NCBI RefSeq assembly: GCF_001598255.1
Contig: NZ_BCYP01000040.1
Coordinates: forward strand, 1-64,000
Reading direction: 5' to 3'
DNA length: 64,000 bases
Origin: Mitsuaria chitosanitabida ATCC BAA-476 = NBRC 102408
GTDB lineage: Bacteria > Pseudomonadota > Gammaproteobacteria > Burkholderiales > Burkholderiaceae_C
Part shown: positions 27,758-36,124 of the stretch, in pieces
How positions within the stretch are numbered: the stretch's first letter is position 1
Layout of the letters: the number at the start of each line of letters is the position of its first letter
Translations under genes and position numbers: made by a program
The notes under the pieces: model-generated
The model's input: the letters and a program-made list of their open reading frames with translations, nothing else
Told to the model about the DNA's origin: nothing
The model's database searches: none

Positions 27758-30091
27758 ATGCCTGATCGCCAGCCCATGCCGCACACCGCCGTCGTCGAGG
27801 ACGACGACCTGCTGCAGTTCCTGGACGACCACGAGCACGCCCACGACGAGCCCCAAGCCCCGCGCACCCCGTGGCGCGTGCTGATCGTCGACGACGACAC
27901 CGACGTCCACAAGGCCACCGAGCTGGCCATGCAGGGTCTGCCCATCGAGGGCCAGCCGCTGACCTTCCTCCACGCCAAGTCCGCCGCCGAGGCCCGCGCG
28001 CTGCTGGTCGCCGAGCCCGACATCGCCGTCGTGCTGCTGGACGTGGTCATGGAATCCGACGACGCCGGCCTGCAACTGGTGCGCCACATCCGCGAGGAAC
28101 TGCGCCAGCGCGCCGTGCGCATCGTGCTGCGCACCGGCCAGCCCGGCTACGCGCCGGAGATCGAGACCGTCCAGGCCTACGACATCAACGACTACAAGAC
28201 CAAGTCGGAGCTGACCCGCACGCGGCTGTACACCGTGCTGACGGCGGCGATCCGCTCGTACCGCCAGATCCGCGCGCTCGAGGCCAACCGGCAAGGCCTG
28301 GAGATGATCGTCGAGGCCAGCACCGAGCTCGGCCGCCAGCACGGCCTGCACCGCTTCGCCGAAGGCGTGGTGACCCAGCTGTGCGCGCTGCTGGGCACAT
28401 TGCCCGAGGGCCTGGTCTGCGTGCAGGCGCACAACGACGCCAGCGGCGACGCCCGCGTCATCGCGGCCGCCGGCCAGTACAGCTCCCTGATCAACCGACC
28501 GCTGCACGCGGTGCCCGTCGCCAAGGTCCGCGAGCTGCTGGCCCGCTGCCTGGCCGCCGGCCACAACCTGCACGAGGACGGCTGCACCGTCCTGCACTTC
28601 GGTCTGCCCAGCGGCCGCGCGATGGCCGCGCTGGTCGAGGTGCAGCGCGAGCTCGACGACCTCGACCGTCAGCTGCTGCGCGCCTTCTGCTCCAACATCT
28701 CGGTGGGCTTCGAGAACGTCATGCTCTACACGCAGCTGACGGACCAGGCCTACAACGACCCGCTGCTGCAGCTGCCCAACCGCACCCGCTTCATCGAGCT
28801 GCTCGAGCACAACCTCAAGAGTCCCGAGGGCATCACCCTCGCGCTGATCGACCTGGACGACTTCGCCGACGTCAACGACGCCTTCGGCCATCGCTTCGGC
28901 GATCAGGTGCTGCAGGCGGTGTCGCAGCGGATGGCGCAGCGCCTGGGCTTCAACACCGCGATGGCGCGGATCTCGTCCAACGCCTTCGGCCTGCTGGGTC
29001 CGGACGAGATGGTCAACGGCCAGCGCATCGGCGCGGTCTTCGACGACCCCTTCACCGTCGCCGGCGAGCGCCTGCAGCTCTCCGCGACCTCGGGCCTGGT
29101 GCGGCTCGCGCAGTCGCGCGCGCTGGGCTCGGAACTGCTGCTGGACGCGCAGATCGCGCTCAAGCGCGCCAAGGCGGGCAACCGCGGCGCGTCGCAGTAC
29201 TTCTCCCCGGAGATGGGCATCGACGCCCGCGAGCGCTTCAAGCTGCTCAAGGGCCTGCGCGCCAGCTTCGAGGAACGCCGCCTCTTCGTCGTGTACCAGC
29301 CGCAGGTGGAGCTGAGCACGCTGCGCGTGATCGGCGCCGAGGCGCTGCTGCGCTGGCGCACGGCCGAGGGTCAGTTCGTGCCCCCCGACCAGTTCATCCC
29401 GCTGGCCGAGCAGTCCGGCCTGATCGTCCCGATCGGCGAATTCGTCCTGAGGACCGCCTGCTACCAGGTGCGGCAGCTGCGCGAGAGCGGCTTCGCGGAC
29501 TTCCGCATCGCTGTCAACATCTCGCTGGCGCAGTTCCGCCATCCGGCCTTCATCGACACGCTGCGGCGCGCGCTGGCCGATGCCGACGTGCCCGGCTCCG
29601 CGCTGGAGCTGGAGATCACCGAGTCCATGGCGATGGAAGAGGTGTCGGCCGTGCTGCGGGTGCTGGCGGAGATCCGCGGCACCGGCGCGTCGGTGGCGAT
29701 CGACGATTTCGGCACGGGCTTCTCGTCGCTCAGCCAGCTGCGGCGGCTGGACGTGGAACGGCTCAAGATCGACCGCGCGTTCGTGCGCGAGGCGCAGAGC
29801 TCCGCCGCGGGCGCGACCATCGCGCAGATGGTGGTGAATCTGGGATGCAGCCTGGGGATGCGCGTCGTCGCCGAGGGCATCGAGACCGAGGAGCAGCGCC
29901 AGCACCTGCTGGCGCTGGGCTGCCACGAGGGTCAGGGCTGGCTGTTCGCCCGGCCCATGCCCGCGGAGGACCTGGAGCGCTGGCTCGCCGCGCCCAAGTC
30001 CTGGGAAGCCGGTGCCGGCGGCACCGCCGCCCCATCCACGGCCGCCTCGCAGCCGCAGACGCGCGCGAGCTCGCCGATCAGCGGCGGCTGA
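27758..30091 (+). CDS. REC-DUF3369-GGDEF-EAL c-di-GMP phosphodiesterase
   Basis: A 777-residue response regulator. Receiver domain at about 40-165 with IVDDDTD and phospho-acceptor Asp in VLLDVVMES; DUF3369 sensor region about 175-330; GGDEF domain about 335-490; EAL domain about 505-745. The GGDEF signature reads SSNAF, so cyclase activity is unlikely. The EAL domain keeps EALLRW, ITESMAM, DDFGTGFSSL, KIDRAF and AEGIET, so it should cleave cyclic di-GMP. A phosphorelay would gate the activity; no histidine kinase is adjacent. The gene lies between two parts of a yqj-type cluster in opposite orientation. Confidence 0.92.
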   Translation: MPDRQPMPHTAVVEDDDLLQFLDDHEHAHDEPQAPRTPWRVLIVDDDTDVHKATELAMQGLPIEGQPLTFLHAKSAAEARALLVAEPDIAVVLLDVVMESDDAGLQLVRHIREELRQRAVRIVLRTGQPGYAPEIETVQAYDINDYKTKSELTRTRLYTVLTAAIRSYRQIRALEANRQGLEMIVEASTELGRQHGLHRFAEGVVTQLCALLGTLPEGLVCVQAHNDASGDARVIAAAGQYSSLINRPLHAVPVAKVRELLARCLAAGHNLHEDGCTVLHFGLPSGRAMAALVEVQRELDDLDRQLLRAFCSNISVGFENVMLYTQLTDQAYNDPLLQLPNRTRFIELLEHNLKSPEGITLALIDLDDFADVNDAFGHRFGDQVLQAVSQRMAQRLGFNTAMARISSNAFGLLGPDEMVNGQRIGAVFDDPFTVAGERLQLSATSGLVRLAQSRALGSELLLDAQIALKRAKAGNRGASQYFSPEMGIDARERFKLLKGLRASFEERRLFVVYQPQVELSTLRVIGAEALLRWRTAEGQFVPPDQFIPLAEQSGLIVPIGEFVLRTACYQVRQLRESGFADFRIAVNISLAQFRHPAFIDTLRRALADADVPGSALELEITESMAMEEVSAVLRVLAEIRGTGASVAIDDFGTGFSSLSQLRRLDVERLKIDRAFVREAQSSAAGATIAQMVVNLGCSLGMRVVAEGIETEEQRQHLLALGCHEGQGWLFARPMPAEDLERWLAAPKSWEAGAGGTAAPSTAASQPQTRASSPISGG

Positions 30092-30383
30092 GCAGCAGGC
30101 CCACCAGCAGGCCGACGCCGGCCGCCACGCCGATCGACTGCCAGGGGTTGTCGTGCACGTAGTCGTCGGTCGCCTTGCCGGCGGCCTTGGCACGCTCGAC
30201 CGCGACGGACTGGAACTCTCCCAGGCTGGCCTTGGCGCGATCCAGCGTCGACTGCACGCGGGCGCGCAGCTCGGACGCGCCGGCGCTGGTCTGATCGGCG
30301 GTCGCGCGCAGCAGCGATTCGGCGTCCGTCACCACCTGGTGCAGATCCGTCAGCAGGCGATCGGAAGGGGAAGTCTTGGCCAT
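30078..30383 (-). CDS. DUF883 (ElaB/YqjD) family membrane-anchored protein
   Basis: A 101-residue protein with a long amphipathic helix (residues 1-78; DRLLTDLHQVVTDAESLLRATADQT) and a C-terminal membrane anchor preceded by the diagnostic DDYVHDNPWQSIGVAAGVGLLVGLLLSRR-type end (about 74-101). YqjD homologues anchor to the inner membrane and bind ribosomes in stationary phase. The ATG at 30383 is the family start; the longer frame upstream reads as non-coding. The 3' end overlaps that of the convergent EAL gene by 14 nt. Confidence 0.9.
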   Translation of the reverse strand: MAKTSPSDRLLTDLHQVVTDAESLLRATADQTSAGASELRARVQSTLDRAKASLGEFQSVAVERAKAAGKATDDYVHDNPWQSIGVAAGVGLLVGLLLSRR

Positions 30384-30576
30384 GAGCAGCACTCCTGTTT
30401 CGGGTTGATGGTCGGGTGCGGCGCCGGGGCGACCCGGCGCCGGAACGTCCGGTTGTACGTCTATCGAGCAATCACCGGCAAGTGGGCGCCTTAGTCCGAG
30501 CGCGCCGCGCGGTCTTGCCGACGCCACGATCCGGCCCTAGGGGCACATGGCGCTCCCGGGGTTCGCCGGACCGCCC

Positions 30577-30954
30577 TCAGGCCCAGTCACCGTCCGCGCC
30601 GGCGGGTTCATCATCGACGCGCACGCGGTAGCGACGCACCAGGAAATGACTGCCGCGGCGTTCCCCTTCGACGATCAAGACCTGACCCTCCAGGGCCGCC
30701 AGCTCGGGATCGTGGAAGGGATTGGCGCCCTCGCGGCGCAGGACGAGGCGCTCTGGCGGCGCGCTCCGACCCTCGCCGGCCTCTCCCCCCGCCTCAGCGC
30801 CCGCACCGACCTCCAGCACCGGGGCGACCCGCTCGCTCTTGCTCCCGGGCGAGCGCAGCGCGAGGACCAGTCGGCCGCACAGGCGCTCCGGCCCGGGCGC
30901 GGCGGCGTCCCCGGCATCGCGGACGTGATCGGGATCGCGGGGGTCAGCGGGCAT
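30577..30954 (-). CDS. Small partner of the caspase-like protease
   Basis: A 125-residue protein whose ATG lies 11 nt inside the end of the upstream protease gene, so the two should be translated together. After a disordered acidic N-terminus it shows beta-rich segments: CGRLVLALRSPG near 26-37, then ERLVLRREGANPFHDPELAALEGQ and VLIVEGERRGSHFLVRRYRV near 67-112, which suggests a small barrel of OB-like character. I do not recognise a named family. The tight coupling implies it works with the protease, as substrate, inhibitor or adaptor (inference). Confidence 0.7.
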   Translation of the reverse strand: MPADPRDPDHVRDAGDAAAPGPERLCGRLVLALRSPGSKSERVAPVLEVGAGAEAGGEAGEGRSAPPERLVLRREGANPFHDPELAALEGQVLIVEGERRGSHFLVRRYRVRVDDEPAGADGDWA

Positions 30955-32467
30955 GCATGCGCCTCACATGCAGCAGGCGGCCGTCCTGCTCGGTGGCGAC
31001 CAGCGACAGCGGCAGCGCGGCGTCGCCCTCGGCCGCCTCGCCCACGGCGGTCGGCCGCAGCGCCGTGTAGACGTGCACGGTGCGGTGATCCGGCGCACCG
31101 ACGATGCGGTAACTGACCCGCCGACAGTCCTTGGGCTTGAGGCCCGATTCCTTCAGCATGGGCGTCACCGCCTTGACGACGGCCGCGGCCGGCGCCGCGT
31201 CGGTGCGTTGCAAGCGGGGCAAGCTGCGTGCCAGATTGCGGCCCTCGCGCGCCAGACGCTCGCGCCGCAGGCCGCGCACGCCACGGTCCTGCACCGCCGA
31301 GAAGGCCTGCTTGAAGGCCTTGGTCCGGGTCAGCGCGTGGCCCTGGAAGGTCACCGGCTGCACCGAGGGGTCGCCCAGCAGATAGAACTGCGCCAGCGTC
31401 TTCAGGTCGACCGGATCCAGGTGGGTGCGCTCGCCGGCGAACTTCTGGCGCGCCTCCAGCAGCGCGCGGCCGGTCGAGGCCCCCGCCAGCACGCGTTGCA
31501 GGAAATACTGGCAGACCAGGTCGGCCGAGCCGTTGCCCGCACTGGGCCCGTAGGCCACCGTCGTGCTGCCGACGAAGGCGATCGCGCCGTCGCCCAGGTA
31601 GCGCAGCGAGATCGGCCAGGCCCCCGGCCGCCCCTTCGCGTCCGGCGTCGGCGCGAAGACCTGCGCGCCGTAGCAGCACTCGGCCGCGACCACGGTGCCC
31701 GGCGTGACCAAGCCCTTCACCGTGGCCGAGGTCATCGCCTCCGGATAGGACTGGCCGTGCTGCCCGTAATAGGTCGGGTCCTGATCGGCGCCATGGCAGT
31801 TGATGAAATGCATGCGCGGCGCCAGGTCCGCCTTCTTCCACTTGGGGCCGCTGGGCGGCGAGAGCCGCAGCTGTTCGGCCGTGCCGAAGGTGTTGGTCAG
31901 GCTCATGCGGGTCGAGTCCTGCCAGACCTCGGCGGACAGGCCGAAGCTCTCGAGGTAGGACGCGCGCGGGAGCGGCTTGTGCGCGGTCGCGGCGGCGATC
32001 AGCGAGAGCAGCAGCGCGGGATCCTCCGCGCCCGGCAGGTCGGGCAGGCGGCCGACGACGCGCGTCGGACCGAGGAAGCGGTTCGGGTCGGTCCCGTAGG
32101 GCGCCTCGCAGGCATAGGGCAGATCGCTGGGGACGAGCTTGTCGTCGTCGTCGGGCGCCGGGTTCTTCAGCGGGACCATGGGCAGCAGGTCCGGACCGCC
32201 GAGCAGCACGATGTAGTGCGGGTGGCGCGCCTTGTCCAAGGCATCGATCACGGCCTTCAGCGACTTCGCGTCCGCCGGCGTGGGCAGCGGCTTGGCGCCG
32301 AGGGGCTTCATCGCGGCGGCCTGGTCGGCGGCGACGAGGCGGGTGTCGATGCCGCGTCGCTCGTCGGCCTTGATCAGCGCCTTGAGCGCCGCGTCGATCT
32401 TCGTCAGCCCCTTGGCACCGTACTTCGCGCGCAGCGCGCCGCGGTGCAGGACGATCAGCTTGTCCAT
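30944..32467 (-). CDS. Caspase-fold (C25/clan CD-like) cysteine peptidase homologue
   Basis: A 507-residue protein without a signal peptide. The central part has the clan CD pattern: FINCHGAD with candidate catalytic His225, then a hydrophobic strand ending AAECCYGAQ with candidate catalytic Cys264/265, followed by FVGSTTVAYGP and LLGDPSVQP, which recur in gingipain (C25)- and CHAT-type peptidases. VPSDLPYAC near 112-120 also resembles C25 enzymes. N-terminal 75 residues are a separate helical piece. GGAGG lies 8 nt before the ATG at 32467. Unlike secreted gingipains it appears cytoplasmic, so a regulatory or immune-type role is possible; the substrate is unknown. Confidence 0.75.
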   Translation of the reverse strand: MDKLIVLHRGALRAKYGAKGLTKIDAALKALIKADERRGIDTRLVAADQAAAMKPLGAKPLPTPADAKSLKAVIDALDKARHPHYIVLLGGPDLLPMVPLKNPAPDDDDKLVPSDLPYACEAPYGTDPNRFLGPTRVVGRLPDLPGAEDPALLLSLIAAATAHKPLPRASYLESFGLSAEVWQDSTRMSLTNTFGTAEQLRLSPPSGPKWKKADLAPRMHFINCHGADQDPTYYGQHGQSYPEAMTSATVKGLVTPGTVVAAECCYGAQVFAPTPDAKGRPGAWPISLRYLGDGAIAFVGSTTVAYGPSAGNGSADLVCQYFLQRVLAGASTGRALLEARQKFAGERTHLDPVDLKTLAQFYLLGDPSVQPVTFQGHALTRTKAFKQAFSAVQDRGVRGLRRERLAREGRNLARSLPRLQRTDAAPAAAVVKAVTPMLKESGLKPKDCRRVSYRIVGAPDHRTVHVYTALRPTAVGEAAEGDAALPLSLVATEQDGRLLHVRRMHAR

Positions 32468-32644
32468 CTTGGAGTCCTCCCTGGTCATTGGCCCGAACGA
32501 GTCATCGGCACCCGCGCGTGGCGCCGGTGCACTCGGGCCGCCCGATTGTGGACATCGCATCGCCGTGCGGCAACGCACGCTTTAGGGAGAGCGACCGCGA
32601 TCTGTCATCAAGCCTGCATCCCGCCTGCGCAACATCCGCCCGCC

Positions 32645-33109
32645 ATGCACGCCACCGCCACCCCGCCCCGCAAGACCGACCGCGCGCGCGAACTGCTCGC
32701 GCAAGGCCAGCGCCAACTGCCCGGCGCGCTGCGCGCCTTGCTGATCACCGTCGACGGCAAGCGCGACGCGGACGAACTGCGCCGGCTCGGGCGCGGCCTG
32801 GGCCTGGAAGACGGACTGGAGCGCCTGGTCGACCAGGGGCTGGTCGAACTGCCGCGCGTCGTCGACACCCGCGCGACGATGGAGCGCGCGCGGCGCCTGG
32901 TGTCGACGAAGTTCTTCGCGCTGGACCTGGTCACGCGCATGCTGGCGGGTCGCGAGGGCGAACTGCGCGACCTGGTCCGCCAGGCCGACACCGAGAGCCG
33001 CTTCATGGCGTGGGTCGACCTGTGCTGCGAGCACATCGAGGCCCAGTCCGACGCCGAACGCGCGACCAAGTTCCGCACCAGCGTCACCCAGACACTGGCC
33101 GGCGCCTGA
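32645..33109 (+). CDS. Hypothetical protein, divergent from the caspase-like gene
   Basis: A 154-residue soluble helical protein. Residues 15-70 (ARELLAQGQRQLPGALRALLITVDGKRDADELRRL, then LEDGLERLVDQGLVELP) look like a winged-helix-type fold, with a helical C-terminal half. No catalytic motif is evident. It is divergent from the protease, with 177 nt between the two starts, which could make it a regulator of the pair. This is inference from position only. Confidence 0.6.
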   Translation: MHATATPPRKTDRARELLAQGQRQLPGALRALLITVDGKRDADELRRLGRGLGLEDGLERLVDQGLVELPRVVDTRATMERARRLVSTKFFALDLVTRMLAGREGELRDLVRQADTESRFMAWVDLCCEHIEAQSDAERATKFRTSVTQTLAGA

Positions 33110-33164
33110 GCGCCCCGGAGGGGCTCGGATCTCCTTCCCCGCTGCGATCGGCGCGGCCCCCGCC

Positions 33165-33821
33165 TCACTCGAACATGCGCGCCTGCGCTTGCGCCTGGCG
33201 CATCTCGTGGAGGCGCTCGGTGAGGCGGAGCTTCTCCTCGGCCTTGCGGCGCGCGGCGTCGGACATGAGGTCGGCGAGCTCCCGCAGCTGGTCGGGCCGG
33301 GCGACGATGCGGAAGTCGCGCCGCGGATGCAGGAAGACCACAGTCTTCTTGCCGCGCGCGAGCAACTCCAGGATGTTGTTCAGCGTGCCCGTGCTGCGGC
33401 CATCCCAGACCATCAGGCCGAAGTCGGCGACCTCGGCCAGGCGCCGGTCCTTCGCGGTGAAGTAGGCGCGCGAGCCGACCGCATGCGGCGACTCGACCGC
33501 CTCGACGGGCCAGTCACCGAGGTTGTGGCGCGGCGAGCCGGAGCAGTAGACGGTGACGCGCGCCTGCGGCAGCGCGAGCAGCATCCGCTGCACGGCGGCG
33601 TCCACGCCGTCGGCATCGCCGATGACGATCGCCATCCGCTGCGAGACGATGTTCTCGATGCGCGAGCGCACCTGCGCGTCGAGCTTCCGGATGCTCAGCG
33701 AGCCGGCGATGAAGACGCGCGGGGGCGCCGCGCCGGACTCGTCGAGGGCGCCATCGCCAGCGGGCGCCGTGGCGGCATCGGGCGCAGGACCGGGGACAGG
33801 GGGGACGGTCATGGCGGTCAT
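33165..33821 (-). CDS. SLOG-like (DUF2493/YpsA-type) nucleotide-sensing domain protein
   Basis: A 218-residue Rossmann-like protein. VFIAGSLSIRKL near 36-47, VIGDADGVDAAVQ near 66-78, YCSGSPRH, a conserved TAKDR segment and VWDGRSTGTLNNILELLARGKKTVVFLH near 138-165 follow the SLOG/nucleoside deoxyribosyltransferase pattern (glycine-rich turn, GDA-x-G-x-D, and the D/G-rich loop before a helix). The tail is a charged coiled helix. The start overlaps the stop of the phosphoribosyltransferase gene (ATGA), so the two are one unit. The likely role is binding or cleaving a nucleotide ligand; the specific reaction is unknown. Confidence 0.72.
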   Translation of the reverse strand: MTAMTVPPVPGPAPDAATAPAGDGALDESGAAPPRVFIAGSLSIRKLDAQVRSRIENIVSQRMAIVIGDADGVDAAVQRMLLALPQARVTVYCSGSPRHNLGDWPVEAVESPHAVGSRAYFTAKDRRLAEVADFGLMVWDGRSTGTLNNILELLARGKKTVVFLHPRRDFRIVARPDQLRELADLMSDAARRKAEEKLRLTERLHEMRQAQAQARMFE

Positions 33822-34399
33822 TTCCAGGTGAGCGCGGCCACGTAGACCTGATGGACCTTCGCATAGCCCGCCAGCGCCACGCTCGCGGCCTCCAGCGAGG
33901 CGCCGCTGTCGAAGAGATCGTCGATCAACAGGGCGTTCCAGCGCCCCTGGGCGCGGATCTCGTCCTGCAGGAAGAAAGCGCCGGAGAGCGCCTCCAGCTT
34001 CTCCTCGCGCGAGGTGAGGTCCTTGAGCGGCCGCGCGAGCGGGGACTTCATCAGCAGACGCTCGAAGGTCGGCACGCCCAGCCGCCGCGACAGTTCCCGC
34101 GCGACGACCGCCACCGGCTGCCAGGGCCGCGCGCGGCTGGGCGGCATCGGCACCAGGAAGCCGATGGGCGCGAAGCGGGGGCAGACGTGTTCCAGCAGCG
34201 CCTGCGCCAGCGGGCCGGCCTGGGCGGGATCGAGGCGGTACTTGAGCTGGAACAAGGCCTCGCCGACCTCGGTGCGCGTGCTCTCGAACTGTGGGCGCCC
34301 CTGCGCGTCGTCGCCCAGGTACACGCTGCTGAGCATGTGCTTGTCCAGGACGTAGCCCTCGGCCCAGGGGCCGTCGATCTTTCGGAGGGAGACCTTCAT
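33818..34399 (-). CDS. ComF-like phosphoribosyltransferase
   Basis: A 193-residue protein with a type I phosphoribosyltransferase fold: the PRPP-binding loop ALLIDDLFDSGASLEAA near residues 156-172, and VPMPPSRARPWQPV near residues 78-91 as in ComF proteins. It lacks the N-terminal zinc ribbon of ComF. The ATG at 34399 (MKVSLRKIDG) is chosen over an upstream in-frame start because the first 23 residues of the longer form read as untranslated DNA. Coupled by ATGA to a SLOG-like gene. Substrate unknown. Confidence 0.78.
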   Translation of the reverse strand: MKVSLRKIDGPWAEGYVLDKHMLSSVYLGDDAQGRPQFESTRTEVGEALFQLKYRLDPAQAGPLAQALLEHVCPRFAPIGFLVPMPPSRARPWQPVAVVARELSRRLGVPTFERLLMKSPLARPLKDLTSREEKLEALSGAFFLQDEIRAQGRWNALLIDDLFDSGASLEAASVALAGYAKVHQVYVAALTWK

Positions 34400-34542
34400 C
34401 GGGATGACTTTCCGCGGTTGAAAGGCCCGTAGTTGCCGGGCGGGTCCGGGAAGGTTCGACATGCCCATGCCAGTCCATGGCTTGCGATACGCAGTGACCG
34501 GGGCCTATGCTGAGCTTTTCTGTCTGTCGATCAGGAGCCCCC

Positions 34543-34989
34543 ATGAAGCCCACGCCCGCCGGTTGGCCGCGCCTGTCCGCCGCCCTCTATTACGAACGCG
34601 CCGCCCAGGCGATTCCCTGGCTGTGCGAGGCCTTCGGGTTCGAGGTGCAGCTGAGGGTGGACGGGGAGAACGGGTCGGTCGTCCACAGCCAGCTGATCTA
34701 CGGGGAGGCGCTGGTGATGGTGAGCGAAGGCGGCAAGGATGAGCAGTCGCAGCGCTTCGGCATTCCGCTGCGGAGTCCGAAGGCGCTGGGCAGCGCCAAC
34801 ACGCAGAGCGTGATGATCTTCGTCGACGATGCCGAGGCCCATTGCGCGCGGGCGCGCCAGGCCGGCGCCAAGATCGTCCGCGAACCCCAGGTCGACGATT
34901 ACGGCCCCGAGTACTGGGCCGACAAGACCTACGGCGCGCTCGACCTGGACGGCCACCTGTGGTGGTTCGTGGAGCGGGTCAGGGGCTGA
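34543..34989 (+). CDS. VOC-family (glyoxalase/bleomycin-resistance-like) protein
   Basis: A 148-residue protein with the paired beta-alpha-beta-beta-beta motifs of the vicinal oxygen chelate fold: AALYYERAAQAIPWLCEAFGFE near 14-35, and VMIFVDDAEAHCARARQAGAKIVREP near 90-115, followed by YGALDLDGHLWWFVE with the metal-site Glu at the end of the fold. Similar proteins are annotated as glyoxalase superfamily or PhnB-like. AGGAG lies 7 nt before the ATG at 34543. Single gene, convergent with mvaB. Confidence 0.85.
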   Translation: MKPTPAGWPRLSAALYYERAAQAIPWLCEAFGFEVQLRVDGENGSVVHSQLIYGEALVMVSEGGKDEQSQRFGIPLRSPKALGSANTQSVMIFVDDAEAHCARARQAGAKIVREPQVDDYGPEYWADKTYGALDLDGHLWWFVERVRG

Positions 34990-35035
34990 GCCTCCCGGCT
35001 CGCCCTTCGTCGGATCGCGCGACCGCGTATGTGAG

Positions 35036-35058
35036 AGCGCCCCGACCTGCGGGGCGCT
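35036..35058. terminator. Hairpin between convergent VOC gene and mvaB
   Basis: 8-bp arms AGCGCCCC (35036-35043) and GGGGCGCT (35051-35058) around a 7-nt loop, in the 100-nt convergent gap. There is no T-run on either side, so it may be a weak or factor-assisted terminator serving both strands. Confidence 0.45.
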
Positions 35059-35089
35059 GGCAACGGGTGGTCGCGGCCGGTGCTGGTGG

Positions 35090-36001
35090 TCAGCCCTGGC
35101 GCTTGGCCAGGATCGCGCGGCCGACGCGCGACACCGGCGGACGGCCCAGCACGCCGGAGATGAAGGCACCGGCGTCGACCAGTTGGTCGAGATCGATGCC
35201 GGTCTCGATGCCCAGGCCGTTCAGCAGGAACACCACGTCCTCGGTCGCCACGTTGCCCGTCGCGCCCTTGGCATAGGGGCAGCCCCCCAGGCCCGCGACG
35301 CTGGCATCGAAGGTGTGGATGCCCATCTCCAGGCAGGCGTAGATGTTGGTCAGCGCCTGGCCGTAGGTGTCGTGGAAATGGCCGCTGACCTCGACCAGCG
35401 GGTAGTGCTTGAGCGCCCGCTCCATCGCGGCCTGCACCTTGCGCGGCGTGCCGACGCCGATGGTGTCGGCCACGCCCAGGTGGTCCACGCCGATGTCCTT
35501 CATCAGCTTCACCACGCGCTCGACCTCGTCGGCGGACACGTCGCCCTGATACGGGCAGCCGACCGAGCACGACAGCGCGCCGCGCACCTTGATGCCGGCC
35601 TCGTGCGCGGCGGCGACCACGGGGGCGAAGCGCTCGATGCTCTCGGCGATCGAGCAGTTGATGTTCTTCTGCGAGAAGGCCTCGGAGGCCGCGGCGAAGA
35701 CCACGATCTCATCGGGCTTCGTGGGAAGCGCGCCTTCCAGGCCCTTCATGTTGGGCACGAGCACGCTGTGGCGCACACCGGGGCGGCGCTCGATGGCCGC
35801 CATCACCGCGGTGTTGTCGGCCATCTGCGGCACCCACTTGGGCGAGACGAAGCTGGTGACCTCGATCTCCTTCAGGCCGGCCTCCTGCAGCATCCCGACG
35901 AGCTTGGCCTTGTCGGCGGTGCCGACGTTCTCCTTCTCGTTCTGCAGACCGTCGCGGGGGCCGACGTCCACCAGCGTGACGCGATTGGGCAATGAGCTCA
36001 T
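35090..36001 (-). CDS. mvaB: Hydroxymethylglutaryl-CoA lyase
   Basis: A 303-residue TIM-barrel lyase that splits HMG-CoA into acetoacetate and acetyl-CoA, the last step of leucine breakdown. VDVGPRDGLQNE near residues 10-21 holds the metal and catalytic residues, SCSVGCPYQGDV and HFHDTYGQALTNIYACL contain metal-binding histidines, and GLGGCPYAKGATGN near 260-275 carries the catalytic Cys. AGGAG lies six nt before the ATG at 36001. Last gene of the liu cluster, 244 nt downstream of liuD across a set of REP-like repeats, so its expression may be uncoupled from the rest. Confidence 0.95.
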   Translation of the reverse strand: MSSLPNRVTLVDVGPRDGLQNEKENVGTADKAKLVGMLQEAGLKEIEVTSFVSPKWVPQMADNTAVMAAIERRPGVRHSVLVPNMKGLEGALPTKPDEIVVFAAASEAFSQKNINCSIAESIERFAPVVAAAHEAGIKVRGALSCSVGCPYQGDVSADEVERVVKLMKDIGVDHLGVADTIGVGTPRKVQAAMERALKHYPLVEVSGHFHDTYGQALTNIYACLEMGIHTFDASVAGLGGCPYAKGATGNVATEDVVFLLNGLGIETGIDLDQLVDAGAFISGVLGRPPVSRVGRAILAKRQG

Positions 36002-36066
36002 GACTTCTCCTTTGGTCCTTCGATTCGACGGGGCGGCAGAGCCGACCGAGGCGTGCAACCCTCCCA

Positions 36067-36103
36067 CCCTCACCCCTGCCCTCTCCCGCCCCGCGGGAGA
36101 GGG
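36067..36103 (-). repeat. REP-like palindrome, reverse copy
   Basis: CCCTCACCCC, then CCCTCTCCCGC paired with GCGGGAGAGGG, upstream of mvaB. It is the reverse-oriented form of the element at 13259. Confidence 0.88.
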
Positions 36104-36124
36104 AGTCAAAAGGCATCGCGCTGC

